Positions 1 to 6,266 of a stretch of 7,082 nt of DNA are shown here, one piece after another. The notes under the pieces were generated by a model. The model ran no database searches, was not told where the DNA came from, and saw nothing but the letters and a program-made list of their open reading frames with translations. The stretch's first letter is position 1. Every line of letters starts with the position of its first letter. The stretch spans positions 1-7,082 of the forward strand of contig JACZYS010000135.1 of assembly GCA_022570975.1 (NCBI GenBank), written 5' to 3'. A program made the position numbers and the translations under genes. Source of the DNA: Candidatus Zixiibacteriota bacterium (lineage in GTDB: Bacteria > Zixibacteria > MSB-5A5 > GN15 > FEB-12).

Positions 1-386
1 ATCTCACCGTCATCTCCAAGCTGATGCTGGGGTCTTATTGGCTCAACACAACTGGCCGGCGGGCTCTGACTCTTGAAAAAGTAACCGATAAAAGACGTCA
101 AATCTACAATATTCACTTCTCCAAGACTGTCACCGTTTATATTCCCTTCACCCGGGCAAACAAGAGGGTCACCTCCTTTAAAAAGGTATCCCACAAATCT
201 TGTCAGGTCTATTATATTGATTTCACCAAATTCATCACCATCAATATTTCCCGTTACCCCTTCGCAACAGCAGGGCAAGTCATCGATATTATTATTCTGT
301 GCTAAAGCAGGTGAGTTCAAAGTGAGCAGAATAAAAATGATGAAGAAAATGATAACAAATTTGTTAACAATATTAGTTGTGAACAT
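1..386 (-). CDS. Secreted dockerin-like repeat protein, 5' part only (runs off left edge)
   Basis: Read on the minus strand, an ATG at 386-384 opens 128 codons without a stop to the window edge. A ribosome-binding GGAG (minus strand, 396-393) sits 6 nt upstream of the ATG and fixes the start. Residues 1-29 form a clear signal peptide: a short N-terminus with one Lys, a long Ile/Phe/Leu core, and a SPALA cleavage motif before Gln30. A tri-cysteine (residues 39-41) follows, then two 35-residue repeats (46-80 and 81-115) of the form GN-I-x-GD-x-x-GE-x-N-I-x-DLT-x-F-x-GY-x-F-K. These resemble the calcium-binding loop and helix of dockerin/EF-hand modules. After residue 115 the protein continues with a Pro- and Gln-containing stretch, so the main body lies outside the window. 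The product is probably exported. Dockerin-like pairs are often found attached to secreted enzymes or surface proteins, but its function cannot be told from this fragment. It is transcribed divergently from hutU. Confidence 0.85.
   Translation of the reverse strand, partial: MFTTNIVNKFVIIFFIIFILLTLNSPALAQNNNIDDLPCCCEGVTGNIDGDEFGEINIIDLTRFVGYLFKGGDPLVCPGEGNINGDSLGEVNIVDLTSFIGYFFKSQSPPASCVEPIRPQHQLGDDGE
42..251 (-). repeat. Two tandem dockerin-like calcium-loop repeats within the left-edge gene
   Basis: Repeat 1 is encoded by 251-147 and repeat 2 by 146-42, each exactly 35 codons. They agree at 17 of the first 25 residues by my alignment. Both carry N-x-(D/N)-x-D ... G-E-x-N-I-x-D, with acidic or amide residues where calcium ligands would be, followed by a hydrophobic helix (DLT-x-F-x-GY). 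The loop spans 14 residues from first to last putative ligand, whereas a classical type I dockerin loop has 12. Each repeat ends with a Pro-rich turn and a single Cys, which could form disulfides after export. Confidence 0.8.
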
Positions 387-462
387 GAATATCTCCAATC
401 CGGGCGGTAATTGCTTATCATCTCTGTTAGTTAGTTGACAACTTCAGTATAAATGTAAGTTC

Positions 463-478
463 GGTATAATATAATACC
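463..478. promoter_or_regulatory. AT-rich imperfect palindrome in the divergent hutU intergenic region (possible operator)
   Basis: GGTATAATATAATACC is symmetric at 7 of 8 base pairs and lies between the divergent starts at 386 and 627. It contains TATAAT (465-470) on the plus strand and TATTAT on the minus strand, so it could be an operator or a pair of -10 elements. No well-spaced -35 box accompanies either. AT-rich sequence gives such symmetry by chance fairly often. Confidence 0.25.
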
Positions 479-570
479 AAATTCGTGACTGACATCATAT
501 TTCGCAGAATTTGCTTCGATTTGGTTGGATATATTATCGTCTTACGACATTATCCCCCCAAACCCTGCAA

Positions 571-599
571 TTGACATCACCTAATCTCAGCTATATATT
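571..599 (+). promoter_or_regulatory. Sigma-70-type promoter for hutU
   Basis: TTGACA at 571-576 (perfect -35) and TATATT at 594-599 (5 of 6 for -10) are separated by exactly 17 bp. Transcription would start near 605-607, giving a leader of about 20 nt before the TTG start at 627. The ribosome-binding GGAG lies at 615-618. The leader is too short for a riboswitch, so control of the hut genes is more likely by a protein acting at or upstream of the promoter. Confidence 0.65.
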
Positions 600-626
600 C
601 TCCCTTAATCAAATGGAGAATTATAG

Positions 627-2279
627 TTGAAGCCAAAAACCATCAAAGCCCAAACCGGCACAAAACTGACCTGCAAAGGATGGCATCAAGAAGCCGCCCT
701 GCGCATGCTCAACAATAACTTAGATCCGGATGTGGCCGAATCTCCAAAAGATTTGATAGTCTATGGAGGTTCAGGCAAAGCCGCCCGTAACTGGGAATCT
801 TATCACGCCATTGTCAAATCACTCAAATCACTCAATAACGATGAAACGCTGTTAATTCAGTCCGGCAAACCGGTTGGAATTTTTCAGACACATGAATATT
901 CTCCGCGCGTTTTGATAGCCAACTCAAATCTCGTCCCGGCTTGGGCAAACTGGGATTATTTCCGTGAGCTTGAAGATTTGGGGCTGATTATGTATGGCCA
1001 GATGACCGCCGGCAGCTGGATTTATATAGGCACGCAGGGAATAATTCAGGGAACATACGAGACCTTTGTATCTCTGGCCCAAAAACATTTCAAATCAGAC
1101 CTCTCCGGCAAATGGATCTTAACCGGTGGAATGGGAGGCATGGGCGGTGCCCAGCCAATGGCCGGTACAATGGCCGGAGCCTCTGTCTTGTGTGTGGAAG
1201 CAGATGAATCAAAAATTAACCGAAGACTAAAACTCGGCTACTGCGACGTAAAAGTCAAAATGCTTGATAGAGCCTTACAACTAATAAAAGAGAATACAAA
1301 ATCAAAAAAACCGATATCAATCGGAATGGTGGGCAACTGTGCCGAAGTTTTCCCGGATATTTTCCGCCGGGGTATAGTTCCTGACATTGTAACCGACCAG
1401 ACCTCTGCTCATGATGAATTAAACGGTTATATTCCCGAGGGTTTGACAATCATAGAAGCCAACCGTCTCCGCAAGAAAGACCCCAAAGGTTACATCAAAC
1501 GGTCATATGAATCAATGATAACTCATTGCTCGGCGATGATAAAATTTCAAAAAGCAGGAGCAATAGTTTTTGACTATGGGAACAACCTTCGTGGTCAAGC
1601 CAAAACCGGAGGGCTAAAAAACGCCTTCGATTATCCCGGCTTTGTTCCGGCCTATGTTCGTCCCCTTTTCTGCGAAGGAAAAGGTCCTTTCAGGTGGGCC
1701 GCACTTTCCGGAGACCCAAAAGATATATATCTGACTGACAATATCATTCTTGAACACTTTGCAAAAAACAAACCTCTGGTCCACTGGATAAAAATGGCCA
1801 GGGAAAAAATTCCTTTCCAGGGGCTTCCTGCGCGCATCTGCTGGCTTGGCTATGGTGAGCGAGCCAAATTTGGTGACATTATAAACACTTATATAAAAAA
1901 GAATAAAATATCAGCCCCGGTTGTTATCGGGCGTGACCATTTAGACTGCGGCTCAGTTGCCTCACCACACAGAGAAACGGAAGGGATGGCAGACGGCTCA
2001 GATGCAATTGCCGACTGGCCTTTATTAAACGGTCTGCTTAACACCGCTTCCGGAGCCAGTTGGGTTTCCATTCACCACGGCGGGGGAGTAGGGATTGGCA
2101 ACTCTATTCACGCCGGTATGGTAGTCTTAGCCGATGGCTCAGATGAAATGGCGAAAAGAATAAATCGAGTATTGACCAACGACCCCGGCACCGGTGTCAT
2201 GCGCCATGCCGATGCCGGATATAAAAAAGCCCGGGACTTTGCAAAAAAACATAAAATAAAAATCCCGATGAAGAAATAA
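627..2279 (+). CDS. hutU: Urocanate hydratase (urocanase)
   Basis: Cytoplasmic enzyme of histidine degradation. It adds water to urocanate to give 4-imidazolone-5-propanoate, using tightly bound NAD+ as an electrophile. The 550 residues match the usual length of about 555. The N-terminal GTKLTCKGWHQEAALRMLNN block is typical. MYGQMTAGSW begins at residue 122, the Gly-rich NAD-binding segment TGGMGGMGGAQP is at 166-177, and VTDQTSAHDE is at 255-264. The family signature FQGLPARICW is at 397-406; its Cys405 corresponds to the essential Cys410 of the Pseudomonas enzyme. The C-terminus carries a His/Gly-rich segment (IHHGGGVGIGNS). The start is TTG at 627, chosen because GGAG (615-618) is well spaced and the N-terminus matches the family; no ATG fits. 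The frame is intact. hutI follows after 12 nt in the same operon. hutH and hutG are not seen here. Confidence 0.98.
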   Translation: MKPKTIKAQTGTKLTCKGWHQEAALRMLNNNLDPDVAESPKDLIVYGGSGKAARNWESYHAIVKSLKSLNNDETLLIQSGKPVGIFQTHEYSPRVLIANSNLVPAWANWDYFRELEDLGLIMYGQMTAGSWIYIGTQGIIQGTYETFVSLAQKHFKSDLSGKWILTGGMGGMGGAQPMAGTMAGASVLCVEADESKINRRLKLGYCDVKVKMLDRALQLIKENTKSKKPISIGMVGNCAEVFPDIFRRGIVPDIVTDQTSAHDELNGYIPEGLTIIEANRLRKKDPKGYIKRSYESMITHCSAMIKFQKAGAIVFDYGNNLRGQAKTGGLKNAFDYPGFVPAYVRPLFCEGKGPFRWAALSGDPKDIYLTDNIILEHFAKNKPLVHWIKMAREKIPFQGLPARICWLGYGERAKFGDIINTYIKKNKISAPVVIGRDHLDCGSVASPHRETEGMADGSDAIADWPLLNGLLNTASGASWVSIHHGGGVGIGNSIHAGMVVLADGSDEMAKRINRVLTNDPGTGVMRHADAGYKKARDFAKKHKIKIPMKK

Positions 2280-2291
2280 TTTATCTCTAAT

Positions 2292-3554
2292 ATGGAACAA
2301 CCCAAAAAAACCACCCTCCTCATCAAAAATATTGGCCAGCTTATTACCATGCAAGGCCCCGTGCCAAGGCTCGGCAATGAGATGAAAGACTTAGGTCTTA
2401 TTACCAATGGAGGAATAGCCGTATCAGTAAATGAGATAGTTGCCGCCGGAAAATCTGATGAAGTCGTAGGTCAGGCATCGCTTGCAGAAAGCTGCATTGT
2501 TATTGATGCCAGAGGCGCTGTTGTTTCTCCCGGGCTGATAGACCCCCACACCCACCCTGTTTTTTCCAGAACTCGTGAAAATGAATTTGAAATGAGAATT
2601 CAGGGGAAGTCTTATATGGAAATAGCCGCCGCCGATGGCGGGATAAGGTCATCGGTCAGAGACCTCAGAAACAGTTCAGAAGAAATACTGATAGAAAAAA
2701 CAAAACAAAGATTAGACCGCCTGCTCTCCCATGGTGTTACTACCATAGAAGCCAAATCCGGTTATGGTCTTTCAACAGAATCAGAATTAAAACAGCTTGA
2801 AGTTATAAAAAAGCTAAATCATCTCCACCCCATAGATTTGGTCCCTACTTTTTTGGGTGCCCACGAAGTTCCCGATGAATACAGAGACAACCGATCAGAA
2901 TATATTGAAATTATCATAAATGAAATGATTCCAAAAGTGGTAGAGAATAACCTGGCTGAATTTTCTGATATATTTACCGAAGCGAAAGTTTTTGATATTG
3001 AAGAGTCAGAAAAAATCCAGTCAGTGGCAAAAAAGGCCGGGTTAAAATTAAAATTCCATGCCGATGAACTAACCTCAATAAGAGGTGCGGAACTTGCCGC
3101 CAAAATGAACGCCGTATCGGCCGACCACCTGGTCTATATCACCGATGAAGGAATAAAGGCGATGGCCGAAGCAAAAACGTGTGCCGTCTTACTGCCGGGA
3201 ACAACTTTTTCACTCGGTTCATCCAAGTTTGCTCCGGCAAGGAAAATGATAGAATCAGGTCTTATCGTTGCCCTGTCCACCGACTGTAATCCCGGCTCAA
3301 GTTTCACCGAGTCGCTTCCTTTTATTATGACTCTGGCCGGACTAAAACTTAAAATGACCGCCGCCGAGTCATTCTCTGCGGTAACAGTGAACGCCGCCTG
3401 TGCTATTGATCGGGCGGGAAAAATTGGTCAGATAAAAATTGGTCTGCCGGCAGATATCGCCATTTGGGATATGGATGACTACCGGGAACTGCCATATCAC
3501 TATGCCGTGAATCTGGTTTCAAAAGTTATAAAAAATGGCAAGATTATGAGTTAA
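2292..3554 (+). CDS. hutI: Imidazolonepropionase
   Basis: Metal-dependent amidohydrolase that opens the imidazolone ring of 4-imidazolone-5-propanoate to N-formimidoyl-L-glutamate, the step after HutU. The 420 residues are the normal family length. Features in order: an N-terminal beta-domain start (LLIKNIGQLITM), then DPHTHP with metal ligands His86 and His88. LGAHEVP follows, with substrate-binding His191, then KFHADE with metal ligand His256. LSTDCNPGSS carries the metal ligand Asp331. Assignments are by analogy with the Bacillus subtilis enzyme. All key residues are present and the frame is intact. The ATG at 2292 lies 12 nt after the hutU stop and gives a family-like N-terminus, but no clear Shine-Dalgarno sequence precedes it, so translation may depend on coupling to hutU. 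The next gene follows closely, suggesting readthrough. Confidence 0.98.
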   Translation: MEQPKKTTLLIKNIGQLITMQGPVPRLGNEMKDLGLITNGGIAVSVNEIVAAGKSDEVVGQASLAESCIVIDARGAVVSPGLIDPHTHPVFSRTRENEFEMRIQGKSYMEIAAADGGIRSSVRDLRNSSEEILIEKTKQRLDRLLSHGVTTIEAKSGYGLSTESELKQLEVIKKLNHLHPIDLVPTFLGAHEVPDEYRDNRSEYIEIIINEMIPKVVENNLAEFSDIFTEAKVFDIEESEKIQSVAKKAGLKLKFHADELTSIRGAELAAKMNAVSADHLVYITDEGIKAMAEAKTCAVLLPGTTFSLGSSKFAPARKMIESGLIVALSTDCNPGSSFTESLPFIMTLAGLKLKMTAAESFSAVTVNAACAIDRAGKIGQIKIGLPADIAIWDMDDYRELPYHYAVNLVSKVIKNGKIMS

Positions 3555-3612
3555 GCACAATATGACAAATTTAAAAAGAAGAACAATCACACTTTTGCAC
3601 TGTTTAACTGAT

Positions 3613-4104
3613 ATGAAGTTATTGGCTAAAATTTTCATTCTGTTATCTTTCTCATTTATTTTATCAAATTGCACAATCTATAATTTTAACCCAAAAGGGA
3701 AATCAGACTACTCTTCAATTGCAATAACAAGATTTGAGAATAATACGGCAGAATTTGGCTTTGCCGACCAGTTAACAAACGATGTAATTGATGCTTTTAT
3801 TACCGACGGCACTTTCAAAATCCTCCCCGAAGAAAACGCCGAAATAATCCTCTACGGAACAATGACCAGATACAGTCGCCTGCCTCATACTTTTGACGAG
3901 AATGATCTGGTTCAACAGTACAAAGTAGAAATAAACTTTGATATCAGGCTCAAAAAAGCAATCGATGGAATTGATCTCTGGGCCGAAAAAATGAATAAAA
4001 TTGGAATTTATGATGTAATCTCAGAAACCGAGGAGGATGCCCGCCAAAAAGTTATCCTTCTCTTAATTGAGTCGATAATAAATAAAACGACAAAAAGCTG
4101 GTAA
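3613..4104 (+). CDS. lptE: LptE-like LPS-assembly lipoprotein
   Basis: Probable outer-membrane lipoprotein that plugs or assembles the LptD barrel for lipopolysaccharide export. From the ATG at 3613 the protein has 163 residues and a classic lipoprotein signal: M-K-L-L-A-K, a hydrophobic core and lipobox ILSNC with Cys20. The mature part shows the LptE pattern: a short Tyr-containing start, SSIAITRFENNT (strand plus ENxT), a helix DQLTNDVIDAFITDG, then FKILPEENAEIILYGTM and further strands. It ends in a helix close to NKTTKSW. In-frame ATG 3562 would add 17 residues before the signal peptide, including a Cys, and sits only 7 nt after the hutI stop. Neither start has a clear Shine-Dalgarno, so 3613 is chosen on the signal peptide alone. 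The family call rests on motif resemblance, since LptE sequences diverge strongly. Its position behind hutI suggests co-transcription without implying a metabolic link. Confidence 0.78.
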   Translation: MKLLAKIFILLSFSFILSNCTIYNFNPKGKSDYSSIAITRFENNTAEFGFADQLTNDVIDAFITDGTFKILPEENAEIILYGTMTRYSRLPHTFDENDLVQQYKVEINFDIRLKKAIDGIDLWAEKMNKIGIYDVISETEEDARQKVILLLIESIINKTTKSW

Positions 4105-4146
4105 ATTGATATAATAACCATACCGTACCATGATTAATTTATGAAA

Positions 4147-4175
4147 TTGACTTATAAGAAAAAAACATCTATTCT
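4147..4175 (+). promoter_or_regulatory. Promoter candidate for the PorV-like gene operon
   Basis: TTGACT at 4147-4152 (5 of 6 for -35) and TATTCT at 4170-4175 (4 of 6 for -10) have a 17-bp spacer. The predicted transcription start is near 4182, about 26 nt ahead of the GTG start at 4208. There is no visible terminator between the lptE stop (4104) and this point, so readthrough from the hut group could add to expression. Confidence 0.5.
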
Positions 4176-4207
4176 TAGGATATGAAACTTATGAGGTCGA
4201 AAAATTA

Positions 4208-5155
4208 GTGACTAAGAAAATAGCAATACTCATATTTACGATAGCTGTCTTTGCAGGTTCTGTCTTTGCTATAGACGTTGAAGATATTAATACCGATGCC
4301 GGAACTTCGGCTTTCCCCTTTCTCAAAATAAACATCTCGGCCAGAGCCGTTGCCATGGGAGGTGCCTTTACCGGATTAGCCGATGATGAGTCATCTTTGT
4401 ACTATAACCCGGCCGGCATAGCAACTATTGAAGAGCGACGATTTATTGCCGGTTACCACAATTATTTCTCGGACATCCAAACCGGATTTATCGGTTTTAT
4501 AAATAATAAGCAAGAAAAATATTTCTATGGCGGATATATCTCTTATCTCAACTATGGGAGTTTTATCCAGGCCGACCAGTTTGGTACCGTAACCGGAGAA
4601 TTTTCCGGCTCAGATATACTCCTGGCCGGGAGTTTTGCTCTCCGTCATAGCTATTCATACATGACCGGAGCAACGATCAAATTGATTTATGAATCAATTC
4701 ATGATTACAGTGCTTCTGGTATTGCTCTTGATTTAGGTATCAAGTATCATGGCGACCGAGGCAAATACTCAGCTGGATTTGCTATCCAAAATATAGGTAT
4801 CCAGCTATCAGCTTTGGGGAATGAAAAATATTCTCTCCCGCTCACATTAAGATTGGGCGGCTCCATCGTTCCTCAAGGACTGCCTCTTCTTATAGCCACT
4901 GACCTCATAATCCCAACAGATAACAGCCTTAACTTTGCCTTAGGATTTGAAAGTACAGAGATGAATCCGCTCTATCTCCGCGCCGGGTGGAACAGTTTTG
5001 GTTCCAATTACAGAGGGGTTAATTCTGACGACAGTTGGGCCGGTATTGCCCTTGGGTTTGGATTTGATTACAAAGAAAAACAAATTTCATATTCCTTTAC
5101 TCCGGCCGCAGAACTGGGAAGCAGCCACCGTATAACAATTACAGGAGGATTTTAG
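4208..5155 (+). CDS. PorV/PorQ-type (UPF0164) outer-membrane beta-barrel protein
   Basis: A 315-residue exported protein. Residues 1-21 are a signal peptide (MTKK, hydrophobic core, SVFA before Ile22). The hallmark segment of the PorV/PorQ/UPF0164 family, related to FadL-like barrels, is at residues 45-72: ARAVAMGGAFTGLADDESS followed by LYYNPAGIA. The rest alternates short amphipathic strands rich in Gly, Tyr and Phe (for example FYGGYISYLNYGSF, WAGIALGFGFDY), and the chain ends in Phe, as expected for insertion by the BAM complex. The start is GTG at 4208. GAGG at 4193-4196 is 11 nt away, a long spacing, and no better start leaves the signal peptide intact. PorV is a type IX secretion component in Bacteroidota, but members of this family occur in many phyla without that system. 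No other T9SS gene is present, so a specific role is not assigned. The next gene overlaps its stop by 1 nt (TAGTG). Confidence 0.9.
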   Translation: MTKKIAILIFTIAVFAGSVFAIDVEDINTDAGTSAFPFLKINISARAVAMGGAFTGLADDESSLYYNPAGIATIEERRFIAGYHNYFSDIQTGFIGFINNKQEKYFYGGYISYLNYGSFIQADQFGTVTGEFSGSDILLAGSFALRHSYSYMTGATIKLIYESIHDYSASGIALDLGIKYHGDRGKYSAGFAIQNIGIQLSALGNEKYSLPLTLRLGGSIVPQGLPLLIATDLIIPTDNSLNFALGFESTEMNPLYLRAGWNSFGSNYRGVNSDDSWAGIALGFGFDYKEKQISYSFTPAAELGSSHRITITGGF

Positions 5156-5625
5156 TGAAACATAAATCACAAGGAATTTTCGTTCTGTCAATCCTAATGC
5201 TGTCGCTTTTGCTGCTTTCTGCATGCTCAAGTGATACTCAGTCAACTCCAAAAGATACCGTTATTAGTCTCTTTGGCGCGATGGAAAAAAATGACCAGCC
5301 GGCATTGGCTCATATTCTGGATCTGGCTTCTATGATGAGTAATACTGCAAAAGACTATGCCTTAAGCGGCGGTGATAACCCCAGAGTCTTCTCAAATCCT
5401 CAGCAAATACTGAAAGATTTGACCGACGATGGCCTGACCAAAACCAGATGGTTTTCAATGCAGAGAATAATAGACAATGTTGAAATTATGGGTGAAAGCG
5501 CCACGGTGGAAGTTACCTTTGTTGACAAAGATGCATCCAAAGGATATCAGACCAAATTTGGACTCCATTTTATCAACAACAAATGGAAAATCTATTCATT
5601 CAATATTACAACTCCCACAGAGTAA
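5155..5625 (+). CDS. Lipoprotein with an NTF2/DUF4878-like domain
   Basis: A 156-residue predicted lipoprotein. Lys-containing N-terminus, Leu-rich core and lipobox LLSAC with Cys24; the mature protein begins CSSDTQST. Residues about 31-150 have the look of a small NTF2-like (DUF4878/SnoaL-type) cone fold: an initial helix DTVISLFGAMEKNDQPALAH, a long middle region, then strands VEIMGESATVEVTFVD, YQTKFGLHFINNKWKIYSF. The WKIYSF ending is common in such domains. Folds of this kind usually bind small ligands or partner proteins; the actual function is unknown. The GTG start at 5155 is firm: a perfect AGGAGG (5143-5148) lies 6 nt upstream, inside the end of the PorV-like gene, and the two genes share one base (TAGTG). 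They should be translated together, which suggests a shared envelope role. Confidence 0.85.
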   Translation: MKHKSQGIFVLSILMLSLLLLSACSSDTQSTPKDTVISLFGAMEKNDQPALAHILDLASMMSNTAKDYALSGGDNPRVFSNPQQILKDLTDDGLTKTRWFSMQRIIDNVEIMGESATVEVTFVDKDASKGYQTKFGLHFINNKWKIYSFNITTPTE

Positions 5626-5637
5626 ATCTTATTAATC

Positions 5638-5982
5638 ATGACCGAGCAAGGGCAAATCAAAGAGATATCTGTCAAAGAGCTCTTCAAAGAAAAAGAAGCA
5701 AATAAAGATTTCTTTCTCTTAGATGTCAGAACAGAAGAAGAATTTATTGCCGGACATCTTGAATTCACTGACTCTCTCATCCCTTATGACGAAGTCCCGG
5801 ATGCATTAGAACAGCTCCCCGAAGACAATTCCAAGACAATTTACTGCTTCTGCAGAACCGGCAAAAGAAGCGCATGGGTTACCAGCTTTCTTCTCTCAAA
5901 AGGATATATAAATACTTTCAATGTAGCCGGTGGAATTGTTGACTGGGGAAACGAAGGATTCCAGATTAAACAGGGAGGTTGA
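5638..5982 (+). CDS. Single-domain rhodanese-like sulfurtransferase
   Basis: A 114-residue single rhodanese domain with no signal peptide, so cytoplasmic. Members of this family transfer sulfane sulfur through a cysteine persulfide. Visible features: an opening helix (ISVKELFKEKE), the first CH2-type motif FLLDVRTEEEFIAGHL at about residues 25-41, strand KTIYCFC, and the active-site loop CRTGKRS with catalytic Cys72, then AWVTSFLLSKGY, and the closing VAGGIVDWGNEGF typical of the family. The catalytic Cys and loop Arg residues are present, so it should be active; Cys70 two residues earlier is an extra thiol near the active site. The ATG at 5638 lies 12 nt after the preceding stop but lacks a clear Shine-Dalgarno. 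It is probably co-transcribed with the two envelope genes upstream. Its donor and acceptor cannot be inferred from the context. Confidence 0.95.
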   Translation: MTEQGQIKEISVKELFKEKEANKDFFLLDVRTEEEFIAGHLEFTDSLIPYDEVPDALEQLPEDNSKTIYCFCRTGKRSAWVTSFLLSKGYINTFNVAGGIVDWGNEGFQIKQGG

Positions 5983-6173
5983 CCAAATCACAAAAAAAGA
6001 AGTTTACCAATGAAAATGCAGAAATAGAGGGGGAACTTCTACATTCAAAATGCACCAGTAAACTTCATTTCAAAATACCACATATTAGAATCTTGTCAAT
6101 AGAGATTGAACCCAAAAAAATCGTCTATTTTAAATTGTTACAAAAAAATAAAGGTAGAATGTTAAGCCTTTGA
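5979..6173 (+). CDS. Doubtful 64-codon Lys-rich frame, possibly a remnant gene
   Basis: The frame begins with TTG at 5979-5981, overlapping the rhodanese TGA stop by 4 nt (TTGA). GGGAGG at 5973-5978 abuts the start with no spacing, which is poor for initiation. The product is Lys-rich and polar at first (TKSQKKKFTNENAEIEGEL), then has a strand-like stretch ending in ILSIEIEPKKIVYFKLL before stopping at 6173. That last part faintly recalls the start of small DUF4911-type proteins, but the conserved downstream part of such a domain is missing. Another short open stretch without a good start continues in a different frame at 6158-6268. It may be a decayed or frameshifted small gene, or chance. 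No function is assigned. Confidence 0.3.
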   Translation: MTKSQKKKFTNENAEIEGELLHSKCTSKLHFKIPHIRILSIEIEPKKIVYFKLLQKNKGRMLSL

Positions 6174-6186
6174 AACTCATATATTT

Positions 6187-6206
6187 AAAAGAGAATCAGC
6201 TCTTTT
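6187..6206 (+). terminator. Weak hairpin, possible end of the PorV-lipoprotein-rhodanese transcript
   Basis: AAAAGAG (6187-6193) pairs with CTCTTTT (6200-6206) around a 6-nt loop. The stem is AT-rich, and the only T run is the four bases inside its 3' arm, so termination would be inefficient. It is listed because it is the only hairpin between the rhodanese and the next promoter candidate. Confidence 0.3.
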
Positions 6207-6266
6207 CTCAAGCCAGAATTAGTCACCATCTTTTTGAACCAGAAAATATTGAAAATAGTATTCGAT

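Noticed and set aside
24..438. Two overlapping plus-strand open frames (24-305 and 217-438)
   Set aside because: They lie antisense to the minus-strand dockerin-like gene, which has a signal peptide, ribosome site and internal repeats. Their apparent periodicity is only a shadow of those repeats.
435..470. TTGACA (435-440) followed by TATAAT (465-470) as a hutU promoter
   Set aside because: The spacer is 24 bp, too long for sigma-70. The 571-599 pair has a 17-bp spacer and better position.
1255..2407. Several minus-strand frames opposite hutU and the start of hutI
   Set aside because: They are antisense to strongly conserved enzyme sequence, with no ribosome sites or recognisable protein features.
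2819..3103. Minus-strand 94-codon frame inside hutI
   Set aside because: Antisense shadow of the imidazolonepropionase coding sequence, without initiation signals or family resemblance.
4208..5155. Evidence for a type IX secretion system from the PorV-like protein
   Set aside because: The PorV/PorQ/UPF0164 family is widespread outside T9SS organisms. No other T9SS gene is in the window, and the two dockerin-like repeats are not a T9SS C-terminal signal.
5592..5780. Minus-strand 62-codon frame over the lipoprotein-rhodanese junction
   Set aside because: Overlaps two convincing plus-strand genes and has no signals of its own.
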